Assembly: GCF_041902385.1 (NCBI RefSeq) | Contig: NZ_CP169244.1 | Coordinates: forward strand, 124,001 to 188,000 | Reading direction: 5' to 3' | Source: Arcticibacter sp041902385 | Lineage (GTDB): Bacteria; Bacteroidota; Bacteroidia; Sphingobacteriales; Sphingobacteriaceae | Length of the DNA stretch: 64,000 bases | In this document: positions 40,001-46,726 of the stretch, piece by piece | Layout: each line of letters begins with the position of its first letter | Position numbering within the stretch: the stretch's first letter is position 1 | Made by a program: the position numbers and the translations under genes | Notes under the pieces: generated by a model | The model's input: only the letters and a program-made list of their open reading frames with translations | The model's database searches: none | Told to the model about the DNA's origin: nothing

Positions 40001-40593
40001 AAAGCAGCCGCATCCTCCTGAAGCACAATATTTAATGTCGTTTGACTTCCAACTGCTACTTCCCTTCTCTGGAAACCAACGAAAGAGAAAACCAAAACAT
40101 CATTGGGATTAGCCGAAATAGTGAACGCACCCTGAGCGTTGGTAGAAGTACCCTTGGTCGTACCCTTAATCAGAACGCTAACACCAGGCAGGGGCTGACC
40201 TTTAGAATCTTTTACCGTTCCCTTTATGACTGCCCGGGCGGCAGCCGCTTCAACAATGACCTTGTCGTTGACGACCGCAAACTGTAGTCCTGTTTGATCG
40301 GTGATCTCGTCGAGGACGTTGTTTACAGAGGCGTCTTTCAGACTTAACGACACCTTATTTCTATTACTGACGACCGATCGATCATAATGGATCTTCATTT
40401 TGGTCTTCGTTCCTATCGATGCCAGCACATTCTCTACAGGAGAATCTGTTACGTCCATGCTGACCTTCATCGAATCTGCCCCCTTAACAGACGGGTCTTT
40501 TGCAGAAGCAGAATCTGTGTAGGTCCAAAGTGAAAGCATCAGCATCACTTTAGCTCCACATCGCTTTGTGAGTAAATTGATTTTCATACACAT
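37027..40593 (-). CDS. SusC/RagA-family TonB-dependent transporter with STN domain
   Basis: This is a 1188-residue outer membrane beta-barrel importing oligosaccharides with energy from TonB. A signal peptide (about 1-32) is followed by an STN secretin/TonB signalling domain (about 44-112; VSMDVTDSPVENVLASIG), a carboxypeptidase-D-like domain (about 122-195; GTVKDSKGQPLPGVSVLIKG), and the plug (YVVDGVMIR, ATALYGSDAGSGVIVITTKKG). The barrel ends in Arg-Phe (FSINARF). An STN domain marks transporters that signal across the membranes to a FecR-type anti-sigma factor. Such a gene lies 5 bp upstream, and the ECF sigma gene precedes it. Start is either the ATG at 40593 or at 40587. Confidence 0.95.
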   Translation of the reverse strand: MCMKINLLTKRCGAKVMLMLSLWTYTDSASAKDPSVKGADSMKVSMDVTDSPVENVLASIGTKTKMKIHYDRSVVSNRNKVSLSLKDASVNNVLDEITDQTGLQFAVVNDKVIVEAAAARAVIKGTVKDSKGQPLPGVSVLIKGTTKGTSTNAQGAFTISANPNDVLVFSFVGFQRREVAVGSQTTLNIVLQEDAAALKEVVVTSLGIKRQSKALGYAVSTVSAKELTQAGSTNFASAMYGKAAGVKIQSAPGGASSAVSVQIRGVNSLNYDQQPLYVVDGVMIRNDNQNGAAGANNNNYWGDQRIRGNGILDINPNDIESLTVLKGASATALYGSDAGSGVIVITTKKGSKERGLGVDFNYTGLVENVAFLPKYQNIYGPGYDKATNYSATGNAEGWYHDGDKNVNGGLRPYFRAYGQFGPKMEGQQVTWWDGSIRSYSPQPDNYKQVYETGTSSNLNVALSNQTDKVNYRFSATRLDYNGTQPGNKLEKNTFNLNSTVKLSDKVSTDIVVSYINTITKNRPYLLGQVLGSYAGFFSRAEDMSVMKEKYQTSKGYKYVTYDHPERSDEYIRYNIRATNLLDFFWQQKRNQYKETENRLLTSATLNWEIANHLRFRGRAGSDFTGIRSTNQQYNDLPVIFNANGGSTGGFTMTSGNYGIAYGDALVTYNNKLASDLEFSLSGGVQGRREKYQDMSSSTQQGLVTENWFSLTNSYAPLSTTGTRKEMLKYAYLGILNLSYKNYLFLEGTARQEYTSTLAPDYHSYFYPSVNSGFVFSDAFAMPSFLSYGKIRASYGVVGNAPPMYEGNVLYTQNSLQTVNGSVPALTYKSSYGNLLLEPEKKYETEFGLETRFWNNRLGLDLSYYTNHVNNQILGYETAPSVGGTKQIINVGKIGSKGFEAALNATPIAGAFRWDARLNIGFNTSKVYSLATGIPHLTFYSEDEKGVLVTAEPGQKLGNIYAYSIAKDKEGNNLISDDGYYIINTNEYVKAGNIMPKAIGGFSNTFTYKGISLDVLMDYRFGGQMVSLPTKYAIGAGMFENTLQYRDAAHGGVPYTFRGQTYDSGVVLPGVNEKTGLPNTVVLDAADYYLTTFTWGKNAWNDKGAVFDNSFIKVREVALGYNLPSKVYSKIGFQGMRVSLIGRNLFYVWKTLENFDPEAAVGNKWWSQGIDLGSTAASRTFGFSINARF

Positions 40594-40598
40594 AAATT

Positions 40599-41576
40599 TT
40601 AGTTGAATTGAATGGAATCTTTTGTTAGCATTTGGTAATTCACCCCCTCTGTCAGGCAGATAGTTTCTAGTATTTCTGTTAAAGTCTCTTCTTTAAATGT
40701 CCCCGTATACCTCCAGTCTTTAGACCTGCTTTTGTTTATTATTACTACATCGAACCGATTTTCAATCGCAGTGATCACTTCGTCTGCCGAGGCGTTATCA
40801 AAAGAAAGGTATCCCTTGCTCCATCCCGCCACTGCTATTTCATCCCGAAAAACTTTGTTTGTTACTTTGCCGGTAACCACATCCGCTACGAGCTGGTCAT
40901 GGGGCAGCAAGATCCGCGGCTTTTGAGATTTGCCTTCCTTCAGATCCACTACTCTCACCTTCCCCCGGAGCAGCGCTACAGATACTCTGTGTTCGCGGGC
41001 ATAAGCCCTTACATTAAAAGCCGTTCCGAGCGCCGTGGTTGTAAAACGGGGCGTGTACACGGTGAACGGCCTTTCTTTATCATGAGCTACAGAGAAGTAG
41101 GCTTCCCCCTCATCAAGGTGCACTGGCCTCGATGTCGTTGTAAATAAAGCGGGATAACGAAGACTGCTCGATGCATTTAATACAACCCGACTTCCATCAG
41201 GCAATCTTAGTGTGTACCTCATCGCTCGCGGTGTCTTTACGCTTACCCAGCCATTCTTTCGTTCTACCTGTACGACTTTTACACCGTTGTCATTTATCGG
41301 ACGCGATTTGAAAACAAAGAACGCGACTGATGCACCGAAAAGCAGAAATATCGCAGCTATAGGCCAAAAAGGCTTGAACTTCCGCCCGCCGCCACCAATC
41401 CTTGCATCAATTTGAGCCTTCACCTCGGCCAGTCTCTTATCTATCTCTCCCGGCGGCAAAGGAATATCATCATCTTGTTCTTCGTTAAGCCATGCGTTTA
41501 TAAGCGACAGCTCTTCTTCAGAACAAGTTCCTTCCTGGTATTTCCGCAACAGTTGCTTAATCCGATTAGTATCCAA
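40599..41576 (-). CDS. FecR-family anti-sigma factor (FecR + DUF4974)
   Basis: This 325-residue inner membrane regulator holds or activates the ECF sigma factor in response to the STN domain of SusC. The cytoplasmic N terminus (1-70; RKYQEGTCSEEELSLINAWLNEE) binds sigma. One membrane segment lies at about 70-90 (PFWPIAAIFLLFGASVAFFVF). The periplasmic FecR domain (about 110-215) contains YTLRLPDGSRVVLNASSSLRYP and LGTAFNVRAY. The C-terminal DUF4974 (about 250-325; LSFDNASADEVITAIENRF) contacts the STN domain. Its stop is 5 bp from the susC start. Confidence 0.94.
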   Translation of the reverse strand: MDTNRIKQLLRKYQEGTCSEEELSLINAWLNEEQDDDIPLPPGEIDKRLAEVKAQIDARIGGGGRKFKPFWPIAAIFLLFGASVAFFVFKSRPINDNGVKVVQVERKNGWVSVKTPRAMRYTLRLPDGSRVVLNASSSLRYPALFTTTSRPVHLDEGEAYFSVAHDKERPFTVYTPRFTTTALGTAFNVRAYAREHRVSVALLRGKVRVVDLKEGKSQKPRILLPHDQLVADVVTGKVTNKVFRDEIAVAGWSKGYLSFDNASADEVITAIENRFDVVIINKSRSKDWRYTGTFKEETLTEILETICLTEGVNYQMLTKDSIQFN

Positions 41577-41717
41577 CGCCTTAACTTTAAGAGGAAGTCG
41601 CTCAAATACAATCGAGGTACTATACTTTTTATATTTTTTTTGATACGATCAATCTCCGCCCAGCTTCTGCAAAAGCGCAATGATCAGAGGAACGCTTATC
41701 AGAGATATCCTCGCATT

Positions 41718-42242
41718 CTAACTCCTGAGAATATGAAGAGCTTTGGTTAATTGATTCTTCACGGTTTGCGGGGAGATCGACAGCCTCTCAGCTATATGAT
41801 TTACCGACAAGTGCTCAAACCTGCTTAACATGAAGATCTCTTTCATCCGACATGGAAACGCCTCTATCTTTTGCATGGCTACACCCAATCTCTTTTTGTC
41901 ATCCAGCTTGGTTTCTGCAGGCAAAGAAAACTGCTTATCGTACGCCAGCTCATTCAAATACTTCTGATACTTGTCATTTTTCCGGTATTGATCGATCAGC
42001 TTATACTTCACAGATTGATATAAGTACGACTTAAGGGAAGTATCAATTTCAAGGGTCTCTCTTTTCTCCCAGAGTGACACGAAAACGTCTTGCAGAATAT
42101 CGCTGCACACAGTTTCATCATCCAGCCGGTTGTACAAGTAGATGTACAACATTTTGCTGTAGGCGGCATAGATTTGATCGAAGGCTGATGCGCTTCCGGC
42201 CTTTAGAGCAACCAGCAAAGACTCTTCGTTTACTAATTTCAT
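41718..42242 (-). CDS. ECF RNA polymerase sigma factor (Bacteroidota PUL type)
   Basis: This 174-residue sigma-70-family factor has region 2 (AFDQIYAAYSKMLYIYLYNRL, DILQDVFVSLWEKRE) and region 4 (CRMKEIFMLSRFEHLSVNHIAERLSISPQTVKNQLTKAL). It presumably directs transcription of the susCD block when released by the FecR-like protein encoded 141 bp downstream. It starts 22 bp after the ROK regulator stop codon on the same strand, so both may be read from the ROK promoter. That spacing is unusual for sigma genes, which commonly have their own control region. Confidence 0.94.
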   Translation of the reverse strand: MKLVNEESLLVALKAGSASAFDQIYAAYSKMLYIYLYNRLDDETVCSDILQDVFVSLWEKRETLEIDTSLKSYLYQSVKYKLIDQYRKNDKYQKYLNELAYDKQFSLPAETKLDDKKRLGVAMQKIEAFPCRMKEIFMLSRFEHLSVNHIAERLSISPQTVKNQLTKALHILRS

Positions 42243-42264
42243 AAACCGTTAAATGAGGATGTAC

Positions 42265-43467
42265 CTAAACCAAAACCTGCTTTATTTGAAACTCGCAGCT
42301 ATCTACTACCAGATTGGCAGCTCCTGCCAACTCTGCTTCATGACATAATTCGGAAACTACTATCGTGGTCTGCTCGGCGATCTTGTGGATGCAAAACTGA
42401 TTGATCGCCTGCTGAATCCCCGGCATGAACATCTTTCCCGCAACTGCTCCCCTTCCGCTCAGAACTATCCGCTCGGGGTTCATAATGTGTATTAAGGTGG
42501 AAATCCCTTTCCCTAGCAGAAAAGAGGACTCAGCGAGAATGGAAAGTGCCAGGGGATCACCTTTACGTGCAGCATCAAGAAAATGGTCTCCTGCCAGTTT
42601 GCTTTCATCGTCGAAAGAGCGTTCCAGCACCGACTCAGCTCCATCCCGAAGGGCCGCTTTCGCTTTCTCCACCATCGCAAGCAGAGACGTTTCCACTTCC
42701 AGGCAGCCTCGCTTTCCGCAGGAGCAAAGGTTATTGCTTTGCGACAGGGGAATGTGGCTGAACTCTCCTGCGTAGCCACTGTACCCCTTAAACAGTTGGC
42801 CGTTGATAATCATTCCGAGCCCTGTTCCCCAGCCAATGTTTACCACCAGAAGCTCTTTGCTTCCAGCACCTGCCCCAAATTTTAGCTCTGCAAGCGCAAT
42901 CAGACTGGAGTCGTTTTCTATAAACACCGGAAGCGATACGTTCTCACTGAGGTATTCCCGCAGCGTTACCCGCTCCGTGTAGAAAAAAGACTCGTTAATA
43001 CCCTTTTCTGAATTCACAAATCCTGGCATGCCGATGCCCACTCCAAGAATCTGCTCGCGGGCGAGGCCGCATGCCTGAACATGGTGATTAATAAATGCAA
43101 TCAGCTCAGTGAGCCCCTCATTATCTTCAAAAGGATTAAGCCGCAACTCCTGAGTTGGGTAAACGCACTCCTTGTGAAGATTATAAATGGCCAGTCGCGT
43201 CATCAGTTGATCCATGGCGACGGCCACAATGTATCGGGGGTTCTCGCGGTTAAAAAGAAATGTAGCGGGCCTTCTTCCTCCTGTAGAAGGAGCCAGACCA
43301 TGTTCTACCAGGAAACCTTCTGAGATAAGCTCGCTTACTGCGCCCGTCACAACGGGCAGACTTTTGTTGGTTAGTTTGCTGAGGTCCGTCAAAGACACGC
43401 AATCCTTGTAATATACATTTCGCAGTATATCTCCTTTTAATTGCTGATTCTTCAAGTAGTTGCTCAT
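42265..43467 (-). CDS. ROK-family transcriptional regulator (NagC/XylR type)
   Basis: This is a 400-residue protein. The winged-helix DNA-binding domain is at the N terminus (CVSLTDLSKLTNKSLPVVTGAVSELISEGFLVEHG). A sugar-kinase-like ROK domain follows, with VNIGWGTGLGMII (nucleotide loop), GEFSHIPL and the zinc motif CSCGKRGCLE. ROK repressors of this shape sense N-acetylglucosamine phosphate, glucose or xylose. Next to GH20 and glycosylasparaginase genes, a GlcNAc-derived signal is the simplest guess. A Bacteroidota promoter and an overlapping imperfect palindrome lie just upstream, which suggests self-repression. It is 22 bp upstream of the ECF sigma gene. Confidence 0.9.
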   Translation of the reverse strand: MSNYLKNQQLKGDILRNVYYKDCVSLTDLSKLTNKSLPVVTGAVSELISEGFLVEHGLAPSTGGRRPATFLFNRENPRYIVAVAMDQLMTRLAIYNLHKECVYPTQELRLNPFEDNEGLTELIAFINHHVQACGLAREQILGVGIGMPGFVNSEKGINESFFYTERVTLREYLSENVSLPVFIENDSSLIALAELKFGAGAGSKELLVVNIGWGTGLGMIINGQLFKGYSGYAGEFSHIPLSQSNNLCSCGKRGCLEVETSLLAMVEKAKAALRDGAESVLERSFDDESKLAGDHFLDAARKGDPLALSILAESSFLLGKGISTLIHIMNPERIVLSGRGAVAGKMFMPGIQQAINQFCIHKIAEQTTIVVSELCHEAELAGAANLVVDSCEFQIKQVLV

Positions 43468-43469
43468 AT

Positions 43470-43494
43470 AATTAAAGTAAACTTAACTCTAATT
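43470..43494. promoter_or_regulatory. Imperfect palindrome, candidate ROK operator
   Basis: AATTAAAGTA (43470-43479) and AACTCTAATT (43485-43494) are inverted copies matching at 8 of 10 positions, spaced by 5 nt. The site overlaps the -7 element of the promoter and lies 2 bp upstream of the ROK start codon, as expected for autorepression. Confidence 0.45.
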
Positions 43495-43508
43495 TTACGA
43501 ACTGTCAA
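43478..43508 (-). promoter_or_regulatory. Bacteroidota primary-sigma promoter for the ROK gene
   Basis: On the minus strand the -33 TTG (43506-43508) and the -7 TAAGTTTA (43478-43485) are spaced by 20 nt. The -7 differs from TAnnTTTG only in the last base. The ROK start codon is about 10 nt downstream of the -7 element. Confidence 0.6.
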
Positions 43509-43580
43509 CTACTTTTTAATTTTTTATAAAAGTATTTTTGACTTTTATAAGTAATAAAGAAGACTAATCGGTCAAATATT

Positions 43581-44308
43581 TCATCCTTTGACAGGTTCTT
43601 TTAAAATTTTCACAAGCGATTGAACCTTTTCAATAGATGTCTGATATATATCTGTCTGAACTTTTGAATTATTCTTAACAAAATCAGCCAAAAGACGAAC
43701 TTTCGCTGTAGAATGAACCTCTGCCACACAAGTTTTTTTTAACAGAGGGGCCAGGTTAAGATCTGTAACACCGGAGCCTGCCATGATGCGAATACGTTTT
43801 CGCGATTTATTTATCAGCTGAGCTATCACCTCTGCCCCTTCAAGTGCTGTGGGCTGCCCCCCGAAGTCAGCACCCGTTCACATCCAAGATCAATAATATC
43901 TTCCAGTGCAGCAAATAGATCGCTGCAACAATCAAAAGCCCGGTGAAAAGTAACCTGCATGGGTCTGGCCAAAGCGATCAGTTCGGCGCACCTGCTCTTA
44001 TCAATAGTTCCGTCACGGTGAAGCACTCCCAGTACCACTCCTTCACAATTTAGGCTTTTGGCCATCTCAATGTCGGCTTTCATCACTTCAAACTCAGCAT
44101 CGGAATAGACAAAATCACCCCCACGCGGACGAATAATCGGGAAAACGGGAATGGTTAAATGCCTTTTGCAGGTTTTAATCATTCCATAAGAAGGAGTAGT
44201 GCCTCCCTCTTCCATGTTATCACATAATTCAATGCGATCAGCTCCTCCCTTTTGGGCAGCGAGAGCCGATTCGATTGAATTTGCACATATTTCCAGTGTA
44301 TATTTCAT
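43581..44308 (-). CDS. CutC family protein (one frameshift)
   Basis: CutC proteins are TIM-barrels named for copper homeostasis, but their biochemical role is unsettled. The N-terminal part is canonical: LEICANSIESALAAQKGGADRIELCDNMEEGGTTPS, then IPVFPIIRPRGGDFVYSD and VTFHRAFDCC. The frame breaks at the C6 run 43857-43862: LTSGG should continue QPTALEGAEVI, then IRIMAGSGV, and adding one G gives 242 residues. It sits between glycosylasparaginase and the ROK regulator inside a glycan locus, which argues for a carbohydrate-linked role. A heptad repeat array ends 2 bp before its start codon. Confidence 0.9.
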
Positions 44309-44310
44309 AA

Positions 44311-44373
44311 TTGGCTATTGGCTAATGGCTGTCAGCTCCTGGCTATCAGTAATTTGCTTTCAGCAATCAGCTT
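44311..44373. repeat. Heptad repeat array A1, class TTRGCNN (degenerate)
   Basis: Nine consecutive 7-bp units, most reading YYRGC plus two variable bases: TTGGCTA twice, ATGGCTG, TCAGCTC, CTGGCTA, TCAGTAA, TTTGCTT, TCAGCAA, TCAGCTT. No indels disturb the phase. It ends 2 bp upstream of the cutC start codon. On the transcribed strand the unit is NNGCYRA. Confidence 0.75.
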
Positions 44374-44407
44374 AATTCCTTTTAAAGGCTACTCCTTCGA
44401 ATTCGTC

Positions 44408-44463
44408 TCTCACTACTCATGTCTCACGCCTCACTACTCATCTCTCACTACTCGTATCTCACA
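44408..44463. repeat. Heptad repeat array A2, class WCTCANN
   Basis: Eight 7-bp units in phase: TCTCACT, ACTCATG, TCTCACG, CCTCACT, ACTCATC, TCTCACT, ACTCGTA, TCTCACA. The array ends 3 bp short of the glycosylasparaginase stop codon. On the transcribed strand the unit is NNTGAGW, so stop triplets recur in all frames. Confidence 0.75.
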
Positions 44464-44466
44464 ATC

Positions 44467-45486
44467 CTAATAATAACTTTTCCCTTTCACAACAAGCCTC
44501 TGATCTGCGTCGTTACATACTGCATAACTAAAGCCCTGCTGAATAGCGTAGGCACCGTACTCGCCCTTCTTGTTCAAGGCTAAAAAGCCGACCTGAATTT
44601 CCTTTGCAGTTTCGGGTTTCTTCTTGACGATTCTCATCACAACCTCCTTACAGGCATCTTCCGGACTGTAGCCCTGACGCATCAGCTCTACTACCAGAAA
44701 GCTCCCCACATTACGGATCACTTCTTCACCCACCCCGGTAGAAGTAGCCCCTCCAACCTCGTTATCAATGTAAAGACCTGCCCCTATGATGGGAGAGTCT
44801 CCCACCCGCCCGTGCAGCTTAAAGGCCATACCACTGGTAGTGCAGGCTCCCGACAAGTTTCCTTTGCCATCCATAGCAAGCATTCCTATCGTATCGTGGT
44901 TATACTGATTGCCCGGAAGCTTCTTCGGTGCAAACGACTTGTTTTCAATATTAATTACCGGCTTATATTGCGAAGTCTTCAACCACTCTTTCCAGGCTTT
45001 CTCAGACGCAGGCGTCAACAGGTTCTCCTTCTTAAATCCCTGCTCAAGAGCAAACTGAAGCGCACCCTCGCCTACCAGCATCACATGAGGAGTCCTCTCC
45101 ATTACACGGCGCGCAACCGATATCGGATGGACGATGTGTTCCAGTGCCGCAACGCTGCCACAGTTCCCGTTTTCGTCCATAATACAGGCATCAAGAGTGA
45201 CCTTACCGTCTCTGTCGGGAAAACCTCCCAAGCCGATTGTTTGATTCGTCGGATCAGCCTCTGGCACCCAGACGCCCTGCTCCACTGCATCTAACGCACG
45301 TCCGCCTGCCTTTAATACTTTCCATGCTGCAGCATTCGCTTCAACACCGAAATCCCATGTCGATATTACTATAGGCCCACCGGGCACCATCCGTCCTGAC
45401 CGGGAAACCCCTGACAGATCAAAGCCCGATAAAAGCGGGAGCCCTAGCACTGACATCCCTAAAAATCTTCGCCGGTCGTACTTCAT
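44467..45486 (-). CDS. N4-(beta-N-acetylglucosaminyl)-L-asparaginase (glycosylasparaginase), Tat-exported
   Basis: This enzyme splits the GlcNAc-Asn bond left after N-glycan and peptide removal. The Ntn-hydrolase precursor (339 aa) cleaves itself before Thr199 in NHDTIGML, and that Thr becomes the catalytic nucleophile. GRVGDSPIIGAGLY and GGATSTGVGEEVIR are the substrate-pocket and oxyanion segments. The N terminus is a twin-arginine-like signal (MKYDRRRFLGMSVLGLPLLSGF), which suggests periplasmic action. The start codon lies at the edge of a perfect 29-bp tandem duplication that also contains the 3' end of the upstream hydrolase gene. Confidence 0.95.
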   Translation of the reverse strand: MKYDRRRFLGMSVLGLPLLSGFDLSGVSRSGRMVPGGPIVISTWDFGVEANAAAWKVLKAGGRALDAVEQGVWVPEADPTNQTIGLGGFPDRDGKVTLDACIMDENGNCGSVAALEHIVHPISVARRVMERTPHVMLVGEGALQFALEQGFKKENLLTPASEKAWKEWLKTSQYKPVINIENKSFAPKKLPGNQYNHDTIGMLAMDGKGNLSGACTTSGMAFKLHGRVGDSPIIGAGLYIDNEVGGATSTGVGEEVIRNVGSFLVVELMRQGYSPEDACKEVVMRIVKKKPETAKEIQVGFLALNKKGEYGAYAIQQGFSYAVCNDADQRLVVKGKSYY

Positions 45487-45542
45487 GACTTAATAACTCT
45501 GCCTTTAACAATTATGACTTAATAACTCTGCCTTTAACAATT
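45485..45542. repeat. Perfect 29-bp tandem duplication at a gene junction
   Basis: Copies at 45485-45513 and 45514-45542 are identical. One copy includes the last codons of the alpha/beta hydrolase (its stop is 45512-45514), and the other ends at the glycosylasparaginase ATG. Removing one copy would leave TCATGA, that is, a 4-bp ATGA stop/start overlap between the two genes. Confidence 0.9.
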
Positions 45543-46695
45543 ACGAGTTCTGATGAAAATATCAGATCCCGATCCTTTCTTTCTTGAATGGTCCTTTCAA
45601 TAACCTGCCGTAGTCGTTGCACCTTGCCCTTATAGATCTCCCTTCCCAAATACCTTACAGTCACAGGCTTATCCAGATCCATCATCTTATCATTCAGACG
45701 TATTATAAGTGTGTCGCTGTAATTCTTTTCAACGTTCAGTACGTTTCCGGTTCTTGAGACCACCACTTCCCCCCTGTTTTTGCACTTTCCGCCGGCACTG
45801 CCAGCCAGTAAAAGCTATAGTGATTTACATCATCCTGTTTCCAGACCACCCTGTCGGGCAAAGGATTTCTTCTGAAAGACGCCATCCAGGGCACAGCTAC
45901 AGAATCTTCCCGATTCATCCAGTGACCGCGGCCCTCGTGTAACTGTACCACATGCTGATATCCTTGCGGATCCGCCTTTCTTAAGCTGTCCAGTACAAGT
46001 CCCCATTTGCGGGCAATCTCATTCCTGTTGTAAGCCGAGTCAAGCGCTCCCATATGGATAGCGAACCCGATGTTCCTCAGATTCAGAGGAGAAGCTTCAT
46101 TCGGATGCCCGGCCATCATAGCAGCAGCAGCCCAGCGATCTGCCATTCTCGGCGCAAGCTGATACACGCCATCTCCTCCTGCAGAATATCCCATTAGGTA
46201 CACTTTATTAGGATTCACTCCCTCAAGTGCAACAGCAGCTTCTATCAATCGGTCAAATAAGGTATCGATGTGGGCTTCATGCCAAAGGTTCCACGTATTG
46301 GTGGGCGCACGCGGAGCGACATACACCCCCTCCTTCGGACTGTACAGCCTGATCTGATTGTTCCACTGCTGGTCATTCAGCTCCTTGGTAGCGTTCCCGC
46401 CTCCATGCATTGATATATACAGACTCCGGCCATCGACAGGCTTCCCGCCCGACACCTTAGCCTTAAGCCTCAGCACTTTAGAACCTGTCCGTATCTCTTT
46501 TGCATCCCACTCGTTTTTTAGTCCAGCAGACAAATCCCTGAGACATGCCTGCCATAAGCGCTGACTCTCTGCCTCTGCCTCCTTTTTCGTCAGCCGCCCG
46601 CTTCCATTCTCTGAACGCCCATTGTTCGCCCCGTCCTTTGCAAACGCAAGACACGAACAGCCGGCAACAAGTAAAACAAACAATAAATTTCTCAT
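45512..46695 (-). CDS. Secreted alpha/beta hydrolase (one frameshift)
   Basis: With one base restored this is 394 residues. A signal peptide or lipoprotein signal (MRNLLFVLLVAGCSCLAFA) precedes an alpha/beta-hydrolase fold: LYISMHGGGNATKE (oxyanion region), VYLMGYSAGGDGVYQLA with the nucleophile Ser, and HEGRGHWM with a candidate catalytic His. The frame breaks at the C6 run 45769-45774: SAKTGG should continue EVVVSRTGNVLNVEKNYSD, leading into a C-terminal beta domain. The fold fits an esterase, lipase-like or peptidase role, and the substrate is unknown. It lies 31 bp downstream of the larger S9-like gene and was probably once overlapped with glycosylasparaginase. Confidence 0.85.
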
Positions 46696-46726
46696 CTAAT
46701 TACTCTTCCCAAAACTCATCATCCGA

